Shown here: positions 52,021 through 60,798 of the stretch, piece by piece
Numbering within the stretch: the stretch's first letter is position 1
How the letters are laid out: every line of letters starts with the position of its first letter
From: SHZI01 sp963802215
Lineage (GTDB): Bacteria > Pseudomonadota > Gammaproteobacteria > Steroidobacterales > GCA-2729495
Direction: 5' to 3'
DNA: 64,000 bases
Assembly: GCA_963802215.1 (NCBI GenBank)
Contig: CAWDHQ010000001.1
Span: forward strand, 806,001 to 870,000
The notes under the pieces: model-generated
Databases searched by the model: none
Told to the model about the DNA's origin: nothing
What the model saw: the letters and a program-made list of their open reading frames with translations, nothing else
Position numbers and translations under genes: made by a program

Positions 52021-53090
52021 CAGCTGAGGGTCAGGCCAGGCCGGGCCTGTGCCTCGTCCAGGGCGTTCACGGCCTGCTCCCAGGCGAGCGAACCGCGGAA
52101 CTCACCGCCCGTCGCGGCCAGTTCGATGCCCACGGGCGGGCGCCGGCGCAGAGTGATCAGGCGGGCCTGGCTGACTGGCTGGCCAACCGGGTCTCTATAG
52201 CTCTTCAGCGCCTCGAGGGTCGTGTCCGCGGCCGCGGGATCGTTGCAGATCAGGGCCATGTCCGCGCCGGCAGCCAGCGCCCGTCGCGCGCGTTCCGCCA
52301 TGTCGCCTTCGCTCACCAGGGCCTTCATGCTGAGGTCGTCTGAAAAGATGACGCCGCCGAAGCCCAGTTCGCCTCGCAGGACGGTTCGCAGCCAGTAGGA
52401 CGACAGGCTAGCGACCTCGCCCTCCACCTGCGGGTAGCGCACGTGGGCGGCCATGATGCCGTTAACGCCCTGCCGGATCAGCCGGCCGAAGGGCTGAAGG
52501 TCATCGTAGAGCTCGGACAGGGTGCGGGTGTCCACCGGCAGGTCCAGGTGGGAATCGGCGACCACGTAGCCGTGGCCCGGAAAGTGCTTGGCAACGGCGA
52601 TCATGCCGGCCTTGTGCATTCCCAGGACGTAGGCGGACGCCAGCTCCGCGACGATTTCCGGATCCCGGTGGAACGACCGGTCGCCGATGACTTCGCTGGT
52701 GCCGTAGTCGAGGTCCACCACCGGCGCGAAACTGAAATCCACCCCGGTATCCAGTACCTCCGCCGCCATCAGCCAGCCGCAGGTCTGCGAGAGGTGGCGT
52801 CCCCGGTCGTTGTCGAGGTCGTACTGGTGGCCCAGCCAGCGCAGGGGTGGCAGGCGGTAAAAGCCCTCCCGGAAGCGCTGGACACGGCCGCCCTCCTGGT
52901 CAACCGCGACGAGCAGGTGGGGCGACCTGACACTGCGGATCTCCGCGACCAGCTCCCGGACCTGGTCCCTGTCGCGGAAATTCCGGCTGAAGAGGATGAC
53001 CCCGCCCACCAGCGGATCCCGCAACCGCACGCGGTCTGTGGCCGTGAGGGCCAGACCTTCGACATCCAGCATCAGTGGTCCGAGCGTCAT
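52020..53090 (-). CDS. nagZ: Beta-N-acetylhexosaminidase NagZ
   Basis: Cytoplasmic glycoside hydrolase family 3 enzyme (356 residues) removing GlcNAc from GlcNAc-anhydroMurNAc peptides in cell-wall recycling. Key stretches are VAVDQEGGRVQRFREGF, AVAKHFPGHGYVVADSHLD (His of the catalytic dyad) and GGVIFSDDLSMKALV (nucleophile Asp). Length is normal. It starts about 30 nt after a small L,D-transpeptidase gene. Confidence 0.95.
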   Translation of the reverse strand: MTLGPLMLDVEGLALTATDRVRLRDPLVGGVILFSRNFRDRDQVRELVAEIRSVRSPHLLVAVDQEGGRVQRFREGFYRLPPLRWLGHQYDLDNDRGRHLSQTCGWLMAAEVLDTGVDFSFAPVVDLDYGTSEVIGDRSFHRDPEIVAELASAYVLGMHKAGMIAVAKHFPGHGYVVADSHLDLPVDTRTLSELYDDLQPFGRLIRQGVNGIMAAHVRYPQVEGEVASLSSYWLRTVLRGELGFGGVIFSDDLSMKALVSEGDMAERARRALAAGADMALICNDPAAADTTLEALKSYRDPVGQPVSQARLITLRRRPPVGIELAATGGEFRGSLAWEQAVNALDEAQARPGLTLS

Positions 53091-53120
53091 TCTCAGGGGG
53101 TCCCGGGACGGCCTGGTTGG

Positions 53121-53612
53121 TCAGGGAATCAGGTTCACGCGCGTGCCCGGCATGACCACGTCGAACAGCCAGCACACGTCGGCGTTGCGCATTCTGATAC
53201 AACCGTGGGAGAACGGCACTCCCATGGGCTCGTGGTCGGGAGTGCCATGAATGTAGATGTACCGGCGCATGGAATCCACGTTGCCAAGCCGGTTCCGCCC
53301 CCGCTCCAGGCCGGAGAGCCAGAGGATCCTGGAGAGGATCCAGTCCCGGCCGGGCTCGGCCCGGTGCAGCTCCGGAGAGAACACCTGCCCGGTCGGTCGC
53401 CGGCCCCGGAGGACGGCACCGACCGGCAGGCCCTGGCCGATCTTCGCCCGGACGACGTGCAGTCCCCGGGGTGTACAGAGACTGCCACTCTGCTCGCCGG
53501 GACCGTAGCGTGACGTGGACACCCGGAACTCGCGCTCGACGCGCCCATCGTGCCGGACCTCCAGCGTCTGCCGCGTGAGACTGATGACGAGCTCCACGGG
53601 TGGCGAGCCCAT
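53121..53612 (-). CDS. Small L,D-transpeptidase (YkuD domain only)
   Basis: 163-residue protein with a complete YkuD catalytic motif: YIYIHGTPDHEPMGVPFSH then SHGCIRMRNADVCWLFDV, with His and Cys in the SHGCIRM motif. There is no signal peptide, LysM or PDZ extension, so export is uncertain. ATG 53612 was chosen because similarity starts at VELVISLTRQTLEVR. It sits between rlmD and nagZ on the same strand, five nucleotides after rlmD. Confidence 0.88.
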   Translation of the reverse strand: MGSPPVELVISLTRQTLEVRHDGRVEREFRVSTSRYGPGEQSGSLCTPRGLHVVRAKIGQGLPVGAVLRGRRPTGQVFSPELHRAEPGRDWILSRILWLSGLERGRNRLGNVDSMRRYIYIHGTPDHEPMGVPFSHGCIRMRNADVCWLFDVVMPGTRVNLIP

Positions 53613-53617
53613 GGCCG

Positions 53618-54946
53618 TCAGGTGCGCTCGAAAAGCGCCATGGACTCCACGTGGCTGGTGTGGGGGAACATGTCCATGATTCCCGCGCTGACTAGGCGGT
53701 AGCCGTGCTCGCGGACCAAAATCCCTGCATCCCGGGCGAGCGTTCCGGGGTGGCAGGATACGTAAACGATGCGCCGGGCCGCGATCCTGCCCAGCGCCGG
53801 GAGCAGCTCCGCGGCACCCGTTCTTGGCGGGTCGAGCAGCACCAGGTCGAACCGTTCCCGGGTCCATGCGCCCTCCACGCCGGCGCCAGCCAGATCCGCC
53901 TCTGTGAATCGGGCATTGGCCAGCGGGGCCAGCGTCGCGTTATGCCGTCCGCGACGCACAGCCGCCGCCGAACCCTCGAGCCCGGTTACCTCGGCGGCAC
54001 GCCGCGCCAGAGGCAAGGTGAAGTTGCCGATGCCGCAGTACAGGTCCAGCACCCGGTCCGTCGGCGTGGGTGCCAGCAGGCGGAGGGCCTGGTCCACCAT
54101 CAGTCGATTCACCTCACCGTGGACCTGGATGAAGTCGGTCGGGCCGAAGGTCAGCGTGAGATCGAAGGCCGGCAGGTGGTAGCACAGGTCCTCCCACGCG
54201 GCCTCCGCATCCAGCGGCACCACGGATTCCGGGTTACCGGGCTGCAGGTAGATGCGCACGTCGTGCCTGGCGGCAAACTCCGCCAGTTCGGCCCGGTCCG
54301 GGGGCGTGGGCGGGTCGAGCACCCGCAGGACGAGCGCCGTGGCGTTGTCCGCGACCGTTGCCTCCACCTGGGGCAGGCGGGCGCGGATCGAGAGCCTGCC
54401 AATGAGCCCGGACAGCGGTTCGATGAGCCGGCTGATGGCGGGCTCGGCCGTCGCGCAGGTCAGCATGTCCACCACCCAGGGCTTCTCCGCCTCCCGGAAG
54501 CCGACGAGGACCCGGCCCTTCCGCTCGACATGACGGACCGCGAGCCGGGCCTTGCGGCGGTAAGCCCAGACTGCGCCCCGGACAGGCGCGAGCAACTCGC
54601 CGGGCGCCACGGACGCGATGCGGGCCAGACTGTCGACCAGCGTCGCCTGCTTCATGGCGAGCTGGGCATCGGGCGCCAGGTGCTGGAAGGCGCAGCCGCC
54701 GCAGCGGCCGAAATATTCGCAGACCGGCGACACCCTGTCCGGTGACCGGCGGCGAACCTCCAGGAGAAGGCCTTCGTCGTAGTTGCGCCGGCGACGCCTG
54801 CGCTGGAACGCCACCTCCTCGCCGGTCAGCGCACCGGGAACCAGGACTCGCTTGCCTGCGGGCGCCAGCACCCCGCTCCCCTCCAGCGTGAGGGCCGTCA
54901 CCTCGGCGATCTCCATGGCTGGAACCGCGGTCACGGCGACACTCAA
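53618..54946 (-). CDS. rlmD: 23S rRNA m5U1939 methyltransferase RlmD
   Basis: SAM-dependent enzyme, 442 residues. N-terminal TRAM domain (VTALTLEGSGVLAPAGKRV), 4Fe-4S cluster with Cys in CEYFGRCGGC plus a later Cys, SAM-binding VLDLYCGIGNFTLPLARRA, and the catalytic Cys in YVSCHPGTLARD. All expected residues are visible. It overlaps the exonuclease gene before it by four bases. Confidence 0.95.
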   Translation of the reverse strand: MSVAVTAVPAMEIAEVTALTLEGSGVLAPAGKRVLVPGALTGEEVAFQRRRRRRNYDEGLLLEVRRRSPDRVSPVCEYFGRCGGCAFQHLAPDAQLAMKQATLVDSLARIASVAPGELLAPVRGAVWAYRRKARLAVRHVERKGRVLVGFREAEKPWVVDMLTCATAEPAISRLIEPLSGLIGRLSIRARLPQVEATVADNATALVLRVLDPPTPPDRAELAEFAARHDVRIYLQPGNPESVVPLDAEAAWEDLCYHLPAFDLTLTFGPTDFIQVHGEVNRLMVDQALRLLAPTPTDRVLDLYCGIGNFTLPLARRAAEVTGLEGSAAAVRRGRHNATLAPLANARFTEADLAGAGVEGAWTRERFDLVLLDPPRTGAAELLPALGRIAARRIVYVSCHPGTLARDAGILVREHGYRLVSAGIMDMFPHTSHVESMALFERT

Positions 54947-55749
54947 GTGGTACCGGCGGCTGGTGGCTGCGCGCCTGCGCGGACGCCCCAGGCGGCAGCA
55001 AATGCCCGCCAGTGGCTGGCGTCGCTGCCATCCAGGAACCGGTGCACACGGGCCATCTCGTCAGCCAGGCCCTGCTCGTCGAGCTGGCCCCGCATGAACT
55101 GGAAACGGAGCCAGATCAGGTAGGTGTTCAGGACGTCGGTCTCGCAATAGTCGCGGATGGCGCCGATGTCGCCCTTCAGCCAGGTGTCCCAGACCTGGTC
55201 GCCGCCGAAGCCGAGCTTGCCCGGAAATCCCAGCAGCGTTGCAATGTCATTGAGGCCGGCGCGCGACCTGCCCTGCCAGGCCGAGAGCACGTCCATAAGA
55301 TCCAGGTGCCGCCAGTGGAAGCGGCTCAGATAGTTGTTGTACCGGAAGCTGCTTTCATTCTCGCCCAGCTCCCAGTAGCGGGGCGCCTGGACGCCGTGGA
55401 GCAGCGCACGGTAGTGAAGCACCGGCAGGTCAAAGCCGCCACCGTTCCAGGAGATCAGGTCCGGGGAGTACTTGTCGATCGCCTCGTAGAACTTCGTCAC
55501 CAGCTCCTTCTCGGGACTGCCGGGGTCACCCAGGCTCATCACCTTGAGGCCGTCCCGGTAACGCCAGACGACCGAGATGGCCACGATCCGGTGCTGATGG
55601 AGCGGCAGGAAGTCAGAACCCGATTCCTGGAGCCGGTGGAAGGTCATGGCCTTCGCCACCTCCTCGTCCGGCAACCCGTCCAGGCTGAACAGCCGCTTCC
55701 CGAGTTCAACGTCGGGAATTGTCTCGATGTCGAACACCAGTGCGCGCAT
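54943..55749 (-). CDS. PolB-related 3'-5' exonuclease (COG3298)
   Basis: 268-residue DEDD-type exonuclease resembling the proofreading domain of family B polymerases, without a polymerase part. Acidic motifs: LVFDIETIPDVELGK (Exo I), LISWNGGGFDLPVLHYRA (Exo II) and AIRDYCETDVLNTYLIWLR (Exo III). Its cellular role is not established. The C-terminal 20 residues are Ala/Gly-rich. ATGA overlap with rlmD. Confidence 0.9.
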   Translation of the reverse strand: MRALVFDIETIPDVELGKRLFSLDGLPDEEVAKAMTFHRLQESGSDFLPLHQHRIVAISVVWRYRDGLKVMSLGDPGSPEKELVTKFYEAIDKYSPDLISWNGGGFDLPVLHYRALLHGVQAPRYWELGENESSFRYNNYLSRFHWRHLDLMDVLSAWQGRSRAGLNDIATLLGFPGKLGFGGDQVWDTWLKGDIGAIRDYCETDVLNTYLIWLRFQFMRGQLDEQGLADEMARVHRFLDGSDASHWRAFAAAWGVRAGAQPPAAGTT

Positions 55750-55801
55750 GGATCAGGCTACTCCCGGTTTTTTCCGCAAGGGGTGGTTCATGCCATTGCC
55801 G

Positions 55802-56188
55802 TCACGAAGTGGTCTTCATGAGGATTGCCACCGCGACGACGAGGCCGGCCTCATCGGACAGGGTCAGATGCCCGTCGCCAACACCGAGAGTCCTGCATAC
55901 CCGCTGCCCCCGCGGCGAAAATATGATCCCCGGCTTGCCGAGAGGGTCGGACACGACCCCGGAATCCCGGAGCCACATACCGTTGGCGAAGCCGGTGCCA
56001 AGCGCCTTCACGACCGCCTCCTTGGCTGCGAAGCGCATGCTCAGGAATCGCACCCGGTTCTTCGTCCGGGCAAAGTCCAGCAGTTCCTCCGGCATGAGCA
56101 GGTGCCGGACAAATCGCTCGCCAAACCGCTCGTAGGCCGACGCCACACGGTCGACTTTAAGTATGTCGGTGCCGACGCCGAAGATCAT
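55802..56188 (-). CDS. acpS: Holo-ACP synthase
   Basis: 4'-phosphopantetheinyl transferase of 128 residues that activates acyl carrier protein. MIFGVGTDILKVDRV and RFAAKEAVVKALGTGF carry the magnesium-binding Asp and Glu. The start overlaps the pdxJ stop (ATGA), as in the classic rnc-era-recO-pdxJ-acpS cluster. Confidence 0.97.
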   Translation of the reverse strand: MIFGVGTDILKVDRVASAYERFGERFVRHLLMPEELLDFARTKNRVRFLSMRFAAKEAVVKALGTGFANGMWLRDSGVVSDPLGKPGIIFSPRGQRVCRTLGVGDGHLTLSDEAGLVVAVAILMKTTS

Positions 56189-56943
56189 GCGCGGCGTGAA
56201 TCCTGCATGAGCCGCTTCATATCGGCCACGGCGACCGCCAGGCCCGTGAACAGCGCCCGGGCAACAATGGCGTGGCCGATGTTCAGCTCGACGATCTCCG
56301 GTATCGCGGCGATGGGACCGACGTTGTGGTAATTGAGACCATGGCCGGCGTGAACCTCCAGGCCGGCCGCGGCCGCGTAGCGGGCGGCGCTGGCAATCCG
56401 GTACAGCTCGGCCCCGCGCTGCTCGCCGGTGACAGCATCGGCATAGCCGCCCGTATGAAGTTCAATGACGGGAGCACCTGCACGCGCAGCCGCCTCGATC
56501 TGCTGCTCGTCGGCGTCGATGAAGAGGCCTGCCCGGATGCCGTGGTCCCGGAAGCGATTGCATGCCTCGGCAACGGCGTCGAAGTGCGTATGTACATCGA
56601 GGCCGCCCTCCGTGGTCAGCTCGGCCCGACGTTCCGGGACGAGACAGCAGTCCGCGGGCCCGATCCGGCATGCAATGGAAATGATCTCGGGTGAAACCGC
56701 CAGCTCCAGGTTCATCCGGGTCTGCAACAGCGACTGGAGGACTGGCAGGTCGGCATCCTGGATGTGCCGCCGGTCCTCGCGCAGGTGGACCGTGATGCTG
56801 TCGGCGCCGGACTGCTCAGCCAGCAGGGCCGCCTGGACCGGATCCGGATAGCGGGTGCCCCGGGCCTGGCGCAATGTGGCGACATGGTCCACGTTGACCC
56901 CGAGAAGCAGGTTGTTCGCAGGTGAGTTCATGGCGGGCGCCAT
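56185..56943 (-). CDS. pdxJ: Pyridoxine 5'-phosphate synthase
   Basis: TIM-barrel enzyme of vitamin B6 synthesis, 252 residues. LGVNVDHVATLRQARGTRY, DSITVHLREDRRHIQDAD and HAGHGLNYHNVGPIAAIPE are diagnostic. ATG 56943 or ATG 56931 could start it. It begins 29 nt after recO. Confidence 0.97.
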   Translation of the reverse strand: MAPAMNSPANNLLLGVNVDHVATLRQARGTRYPDPVQAALLAEQSGADSITVHLREDRRHIQDADLPVLQSLLQTRMNLELAVSPEIISIACRIGPADCCLVPERRAELTTEGGLDVHTHFDAVAEACNRFRDHGIRAGLFIDADEQQIEAAARAGAPVIELHTGGYADAVTGEQRGAELYRIASAARYAAAAGLEVHAGHGLNYHNVGPIAAIPEIVELNIGHAIVARALFTGLAVAVADMKRLMQDSRRA

Positions 56944-56972
56944 TCTAGCGGCGACGGACCGGCAACGCCCAC

Positions 56973-57692
56973 CTAGCGGCGCATGGACGCCAGGACCACC
57001 CGGGTCTTCAGCGTCCTGCCATCCAGGTAGTGGGCGAGAACGGAGCGGAGCAGCCGCCTGGCAGCGCGCAGGCTGGACGGCGACGAGAGGTCACCGCGGC
57101 CGATCGCGAGGAGATCAGCGCCGGACAGGGTCAGCGCGGCACCTCCGGGCGCCACGGGGACAGGACCCTGTTCCAGCCGGTACTCGTACAGGGCCTCGGG
57201 GTCCAGGGGCACGTCATTAAGGACGTCGTGATCCAGGTTGAGTCCGTAGCCCACCTCCGCCAGCATCTGCAGCTCGAAGCGCCGCAGGGCCGGCTCAGGA
57301 TCGCCGCCGGCACGCAACTCGGCCAGGGCCTGGGAGTAGGCTATGAACAGGCCCGGGTGCGGATCGCCACGCCGCACGAAGTTCAGTACGAGCTCATTGA
57401 GGTAGAACGCCCCCATGAGGGACAGCCCATCCAGCGCCGTGGCGAAACTGGCGGCCTCGGCCCCCCGCAGGGTGTAGAGGGAACCACGCCCCGCCCAGGA
57501 GAGGCGTAATGGAAGGAATGGCTGCAGGACGCTGCGCCACCGGGACGACGGCCGGCGGGCACCCCGCGCGACGAGCCCGACGCGACCGTGATGAGCACCG
57601 AGCACCTCCAGGATCTGGCTCGTCTCCTGATAGGGCCGGGCGTGCAGGATGAAGGCGTCCTCGAGCTCCGGGCCGGACGTCGTGCCACTCAC
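56973..57692 (-). CDS. recO: DNA repair protein RecO
   Basis: 239-residue protein aiding RecA loading at gaps. OB-fold opening (ELEDAFILHARPYQETSQI, EVLGAHHGRVGLVARGAR), helical core (GAFYLNELVLNFVRRGDPH) and QMLAEVGYGLNLD. The usual zinc-binding CxxC set is absent, as in many gammaproteobacteria. GTG 57692 overlaps the era stop by four bases; the longer open frame above it lies within era. Confidence 0.93.
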   Translation of the reverse strand: MSGTTSGPELEDAFILHARPYQETSQILEVLGAHHGRVGLVARGARRPSSRWRSVLQPFLPLRLSWAGRGSLYTLRGAEAASFATALDGLSLMGAFYLNELVLNFVRRGDPHPGLFIAYSQALAELRAGGDPEPALRRFELQMLAEVGYGLNLDHDVLNDVPLDPEALYEYRLEQGPVPVAPGGAALTLSGADLLAIGRGDLSSPSSLRAARRLLRSVLAHYLDGRTLKTRVVLASMRR

Positions 57693-58588
57693 GAACCCGA
57701 CTCGAACCCGAACTGCTGCAGGGTGCGGGCGTTGTCGGCCCAGTTGGTCTTCACCTTCACATGGGTCTCCAGGTAGAAGCGGAGACCAAAGATCTTCTCG
57801 AGCTCGAGCCGGGCAGCGGTACCCACCTCCTTGATGGTGGCCCCACCCTTGCCCACGACGATGCCCTTGTGTGAGTCCCGGTCGGCCCAGATCACGGCAT
57901 CCGCCAGGACCACCCCGGGCTTCTGCTCGAGCTCCAGGATCTCCACGGCGAGGCCGTAGGGCACTTCCTGGCGCAGGGCGATGAGGAGCTTCTCCCGGAT
58001 CATTTCCGCGATCCGGAACTCCATGCTCCGGTCCGTGGTGGCATCGAGCGGGTACAGCGGCGGACCCATCGGGAGCAGGTCCTCCAGCAGGCCGGTCAGT
58101 CGGTCCAGGTTGTCCACGTTGGCAGCCGAGATCGGCACGATGGCCTGAAACGCCGCACGCTTCTCGCAAGCAGCCAGGTACGGCAGCAACGCGGACTTCG
58201 GTCGTACGAGGTCCACCTTGTTGACCGCAAGGATTACGGGAATGCGGGCGGCAAGCACGTGCTCAAGCACGTACGAGTCGGCGGCCTTCCAGGCACCGGC
58301 CTCCACGACGAACAGGGCAACGTCGGCACCCACCAGTGCACCCTCGACGGCCCGGTTCATGGCGCGATTGAGCTGGTTCCGCATCCGCGCGTGGAGGCCG
58401 GGCGTGTCGACGAATAGGATCTGGGCCCGCGGCCGGGTCAGGACTCCGACTATCGCGTGCCGGGTCGTCTGGGGTCGTGGCGTGACGATGCTGATCTTGC
58501 GGCCCACCAGCGCATTGACCAGCGTGGACTTGCCCACGTTGGGCCGCCCGACGATGGCGACGAACCCCGTCCGGTGGTCCTCAGCCAT
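57689..58588 (-). CDS. era: GTPase Era
   Basis: 299-residue ribosome-assembly GTPase that binds 16S rRNA. G motifs: GRPNVGKSTLVNALVG, FVDTPGLHARMRN, AVNKVDLV and the SAANVDNL-type end. A C-terminal KH domain has GIVVGKGGATIKEVGTAA. Start overlaps rnc by eight bases. Confidence 0.98.
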   Translation of the reverse strand: MAEDHRTGFVAIVGRPNVGKSTLVNALVGRKISIVTPRPQTTRHAIVGVLTRPRAQILFVDTPGLHARMRNQLNRAMNRAVEGALVGADVALFVVEAGAWKAADSYVLEHVLAARIPVILAVNKVDLVRPKSALLPYLAACEKRAAFQAIVPISAANVDNLDRLTGLLEDLLPMGPPLYPLDATTDRSMEFRIAEMIREKLLIALRQEVPYGLAVEILELEQKPGVVLADAVIWADRDSHKGIVVGKGGATIKEVGTAARLELEKIFGLRFYLETHVKVKTNWADNARTLQQFGFESGS

Positions 58589-59273
58589 GGTTGCCCGCGG
58601 TGGCGCCGAGGGCCCGCAGCGCCTCTTCAGCCGCCTGCTGCTCGGCCGCCCGGCGGCTCGCGCCCTCGCCGTGCACCTCGATCCCCGGCGTCTCTAACCG
58701 GCAGACCACCGCAAAATGCTGGGCATGGCCGGAACCGCTGATGCGCTCGACGGCGTAGGTGGGCAGTGCATGGCCGCGGCCTTGCAGGAACTCCTGCAGC
58801 CGGGTCTTGGGGTCACGCAGGTCGTCCCCGGTGTCGAGGGCCGCCAGGCGCGGGCTCAAGAGCTTGAGGACGACCTTCCGGGTCGCGGGCCAACCGCCAT
58901 CGAGGAAGACGGCACCGATAACCGCCTCGAGCGAGTTTGCCAGGATCGATCCACGCCGGTGGCCGCCCGAGCGCAGCTCGCCGCTGCCGAGCCGCACCAG
59001 CTCGCCGAGCGCGAGCTCGCGGGCAACTTCCTCAAGCGTCTCGCGGCGGACCAGCCTGGCGCGAAGCCGGCTGAGGGAGCCCTCGTCCGCGCCCGGATGC
59101 GCGGCATACAATGCCTCGGCAATCACCAGGCCCAGGACGGCGTCACCCAGGAACTCGAGCCGTTCGTTGTTCCCGCCGCTGGCACTGCGGTGCGTGAGGG
59201 CCAGTTCGAGCAGGCCGTCATCCTGAAAGCGGTAGCCGAGTGCGCCCGAAGCCCATTCGGCAGCCACGCTCAC
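58581..59273 (-). CDS. rnc: Ribonuclease III
   Basis: 230-residue double-strand-specific ribonuclease. Catalytic signature NNERLEFLGDAVLGLVIAE (about residues 35-53), DALEAVIGAVFLDGG-like LEAVIGAVFLDGGW, and a C-terminal dsRNA-binding domain (DPKTRLQEFLQGRGHALPT; GEGASRRAAEQQAAEEAL). The start overlaps the DUF4845 stop by four bases. Confidence 0.97.
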   Translation of the reverse strand: MSVAAEWASGALGYRFQDDGLLELALTHRSASGGNNERLEFLGDAVLGLVIAEALYAAHPGADEGSLSRLRARLVRRETLEEVARELALGELVRLGSGELRSGGHRRGSILANSLEAVIGAVFLDGGWPATRKVVLKLLSPRLAALDTGDDLRDPKTRLQEFLQGRGHALPTYAVERISGSGHAQHFAVVCRLETPGIEVHGEGASRRAAEQQAAEEALRALGATAGNHG

Positions 59274-59635
59274 TTCCGGATCTCGACCGAGTTGTCGAAG
59301 GCTGCCGTGATCGAAAGATTGGCGATATAGGGCACGCTGTCTTCGTACTCGACTGAAACGAGGAATCCCTCATCCGTCTTCGAGACTACGAAATCCTGGC
59401 GTTTGGGAAACTCGACGGCATCGATGTCCAGGCGCTTGCCGATCGCGGCCTGTAGCCGTGAGACGTTGGCGTCGTTGCCGTCATACTCGACTTTCAGGTC
59501 CGACATCAGCTGGCGAATCTTCATCTGGTTCATGTAGACCGGAACCAGCCGTAACACGCCGTAGCCAACCAGCCCGACCAGCGCGGCGATTATCGCGAAG
59601 CCGATGGCCGTCATTCCCTGTTGCCCTTGCCGCAT
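59270..59635 (-). CDS. DUF4845 membrane protein
   Basis: 121-residue inner-membrane protein with a single helix at residues about 8-30 (TAIGFAIIAALVGLVGYGV). DUF4845 proteins regularly lie between lepB and rnc; no function is established. ATG 59635 follows GGAGGGA by six bases, better than the upstream ATG 59650. Confidence 0.9.
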   Translation of the reverse strand: MRQGQQGMTAIGFAIIAALVGLVGYGVLRLVPVYMNQMKIRQLMSDLKVEYDGNDANVSRLQAAIGKRLDIDAVEFPKRQDFVVSKTDEGFLVSVEYEDSVPYIANLSITAAFDNSVEIRK

Positions 59636-59673
59636 GGTGCATCCCTCCATTGATCACACCGAATCCCGTCTCA

Positions 59674-60465
59674 TCAATTGATTCCCCGGCCAATCCGTCC
59701 CCAGCGGGGCATGGCCGGGAAATCCCAGTTCATCCAGATGCGTACCGCCTTGCCCACCACGTTGCCGTCCGGAATCATGCCGACCCCGTCGTAGCGGCTG
59801 TCCCGGCTGTTGTCCCGGTTGTCGCCCATCATGAAGTAGTGACCGTCAGGAACGATGAACGTGCCTTCGAGGCTGCCGCGCCCGGGCATGTAGAGGACGT
59901 CGTGTTCGTGCTCGCCCAACCGCTCCCGGCCCAGGATCGAGCCCGGCTGGTCGGCGCCCTGGTAAGGGCCGGTGATCGCCACGGACACCGGCTGCTGATT
60001 CACGAAAACCTGGTTGTTCAGGTAGGTGATCGAGTCTCCTGGCAGGCCCACCAGGCGCTTGATGTAGTTGGTGGACGGATCGGAGGGAAGGCGAAAGACC
60101 ACCACGTCGCCACGCTCGGGGGAGCCGAGATCGAGGATCTCGGTGTTGAGCACCGGAAGCCGGAGCCCATAGGTGTACTTGTTGACGAAGATGAAATCAC
60201 CCACCAGCAGCGTCGGCATCATGGAGGCTGACGGAATCCGGAACGGCTCGAACAGGAAGGACCGGATCAGCAGCACGACCAGGAGGATCGGGAAGAAGGA
60301 CCGGGCGTATTCGACAACGATGGGCTCCGGCACCCCCGGAAGCGCCTGCGCCGCATTGCCGCCAGCTGCAGAAGCCATTCGCCTCGGCCGAAGCCAGGCC
60401 GCGTCCACGGCCCATATGAAGCCGGTAAGGGCGGTCGCAACGACCAGAATGAGAGCGAAATCCAC
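59674..60465 (-). CDS. lepB: Signal peptidase I
   Basis: Inner-membrane protease of 263 residues. Two membrane segments (FALILVVATALTGFIWAVD; YARSFFPILLVVLLIRSFL), catalytic Ser in IPSASMMPTLLVGDFI and Lys in STNYIKRLVGLPGDSITYL, plus box E GHYFMMGDNRDNSRDSR. It is 38 nt before DUF4845. The lepA gene, which usually precedes lepB, is absent here. Confidence 0.97.
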   Translation of the reverse strand: MDFALILVVATALTGFIWAVDAAWLRPRRMASAAGGNAAQALPGVPEPIVVEYARSFFPILLVVLLIRSFLFEPFRIPSASMMPTLLVGDFIFVNKYTYGLRLPVLNTEILDLGSPERGDVVVFRLPSDPSTNYIKRLVGLPGDSITYLNNQVFVNQQPVSVAITGPYQGADQPGSILGRERLGEHEHDVLYMPGRGSLEGTFIVPDGHYFMMGDNRDNSRDSRYDGVGMIPDGNVVGKAVRIWMNWDFPAMPRWGRIGRGIN

Positions 60466-60554
60466 GAGTAATGCCAGCCCGTCAGAAACCCCGGGTAGCG
60501 TATCACGGGGCCGGCGGGCAGAGCCCGGACGGGACGCTCAGGGCGTGCGGGCGG

Positions 60555-60794
60555 TCAGGGGGATGCGTCCAGAATCGCGAGAAGGGCGTCACGGTCCAGG
60601 CGGGAAACACTAATCTCGCGGCCCCCGCTGCAGAGGACCGGGATACGGTTCCCGTAGGCCTGACGCCAGTCATCCCGGCTGTCCACATCGAGGACGCGCA
60701 GTGTCGCCCTGCCACGGCACAGGGGCACCAACTCTTCAAGCATCAGTTCGCAGAGGTGACAGCCACGGCGGCTGTAGACCACGAGGTCCAGCAT
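60555..60794 (-). CDS. Glutaredoxin family protein (DUF836)
   Basis: 79-residue thioredoxin-fold protein with the CxxC active site CHLC in LVVYSRRGCHLCELML and the cis-proline in NRIPVLCSGG. Start ATG 60794 lies five bases after the rseB stop (60799), so it is probably the last gene of the rpoE-rseA-rseB unit. The length is typical for this family. Confidence 0.88.
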   Translation of the reverse strand: MLDLVVYSRRGCHLCELMLEELVPLCRGRATLRVLDVDSRDDWRQAYGNRIPVLCSGGREISVSRLDRDALLAILDASP

Positions 60795-60798
60795 GACG

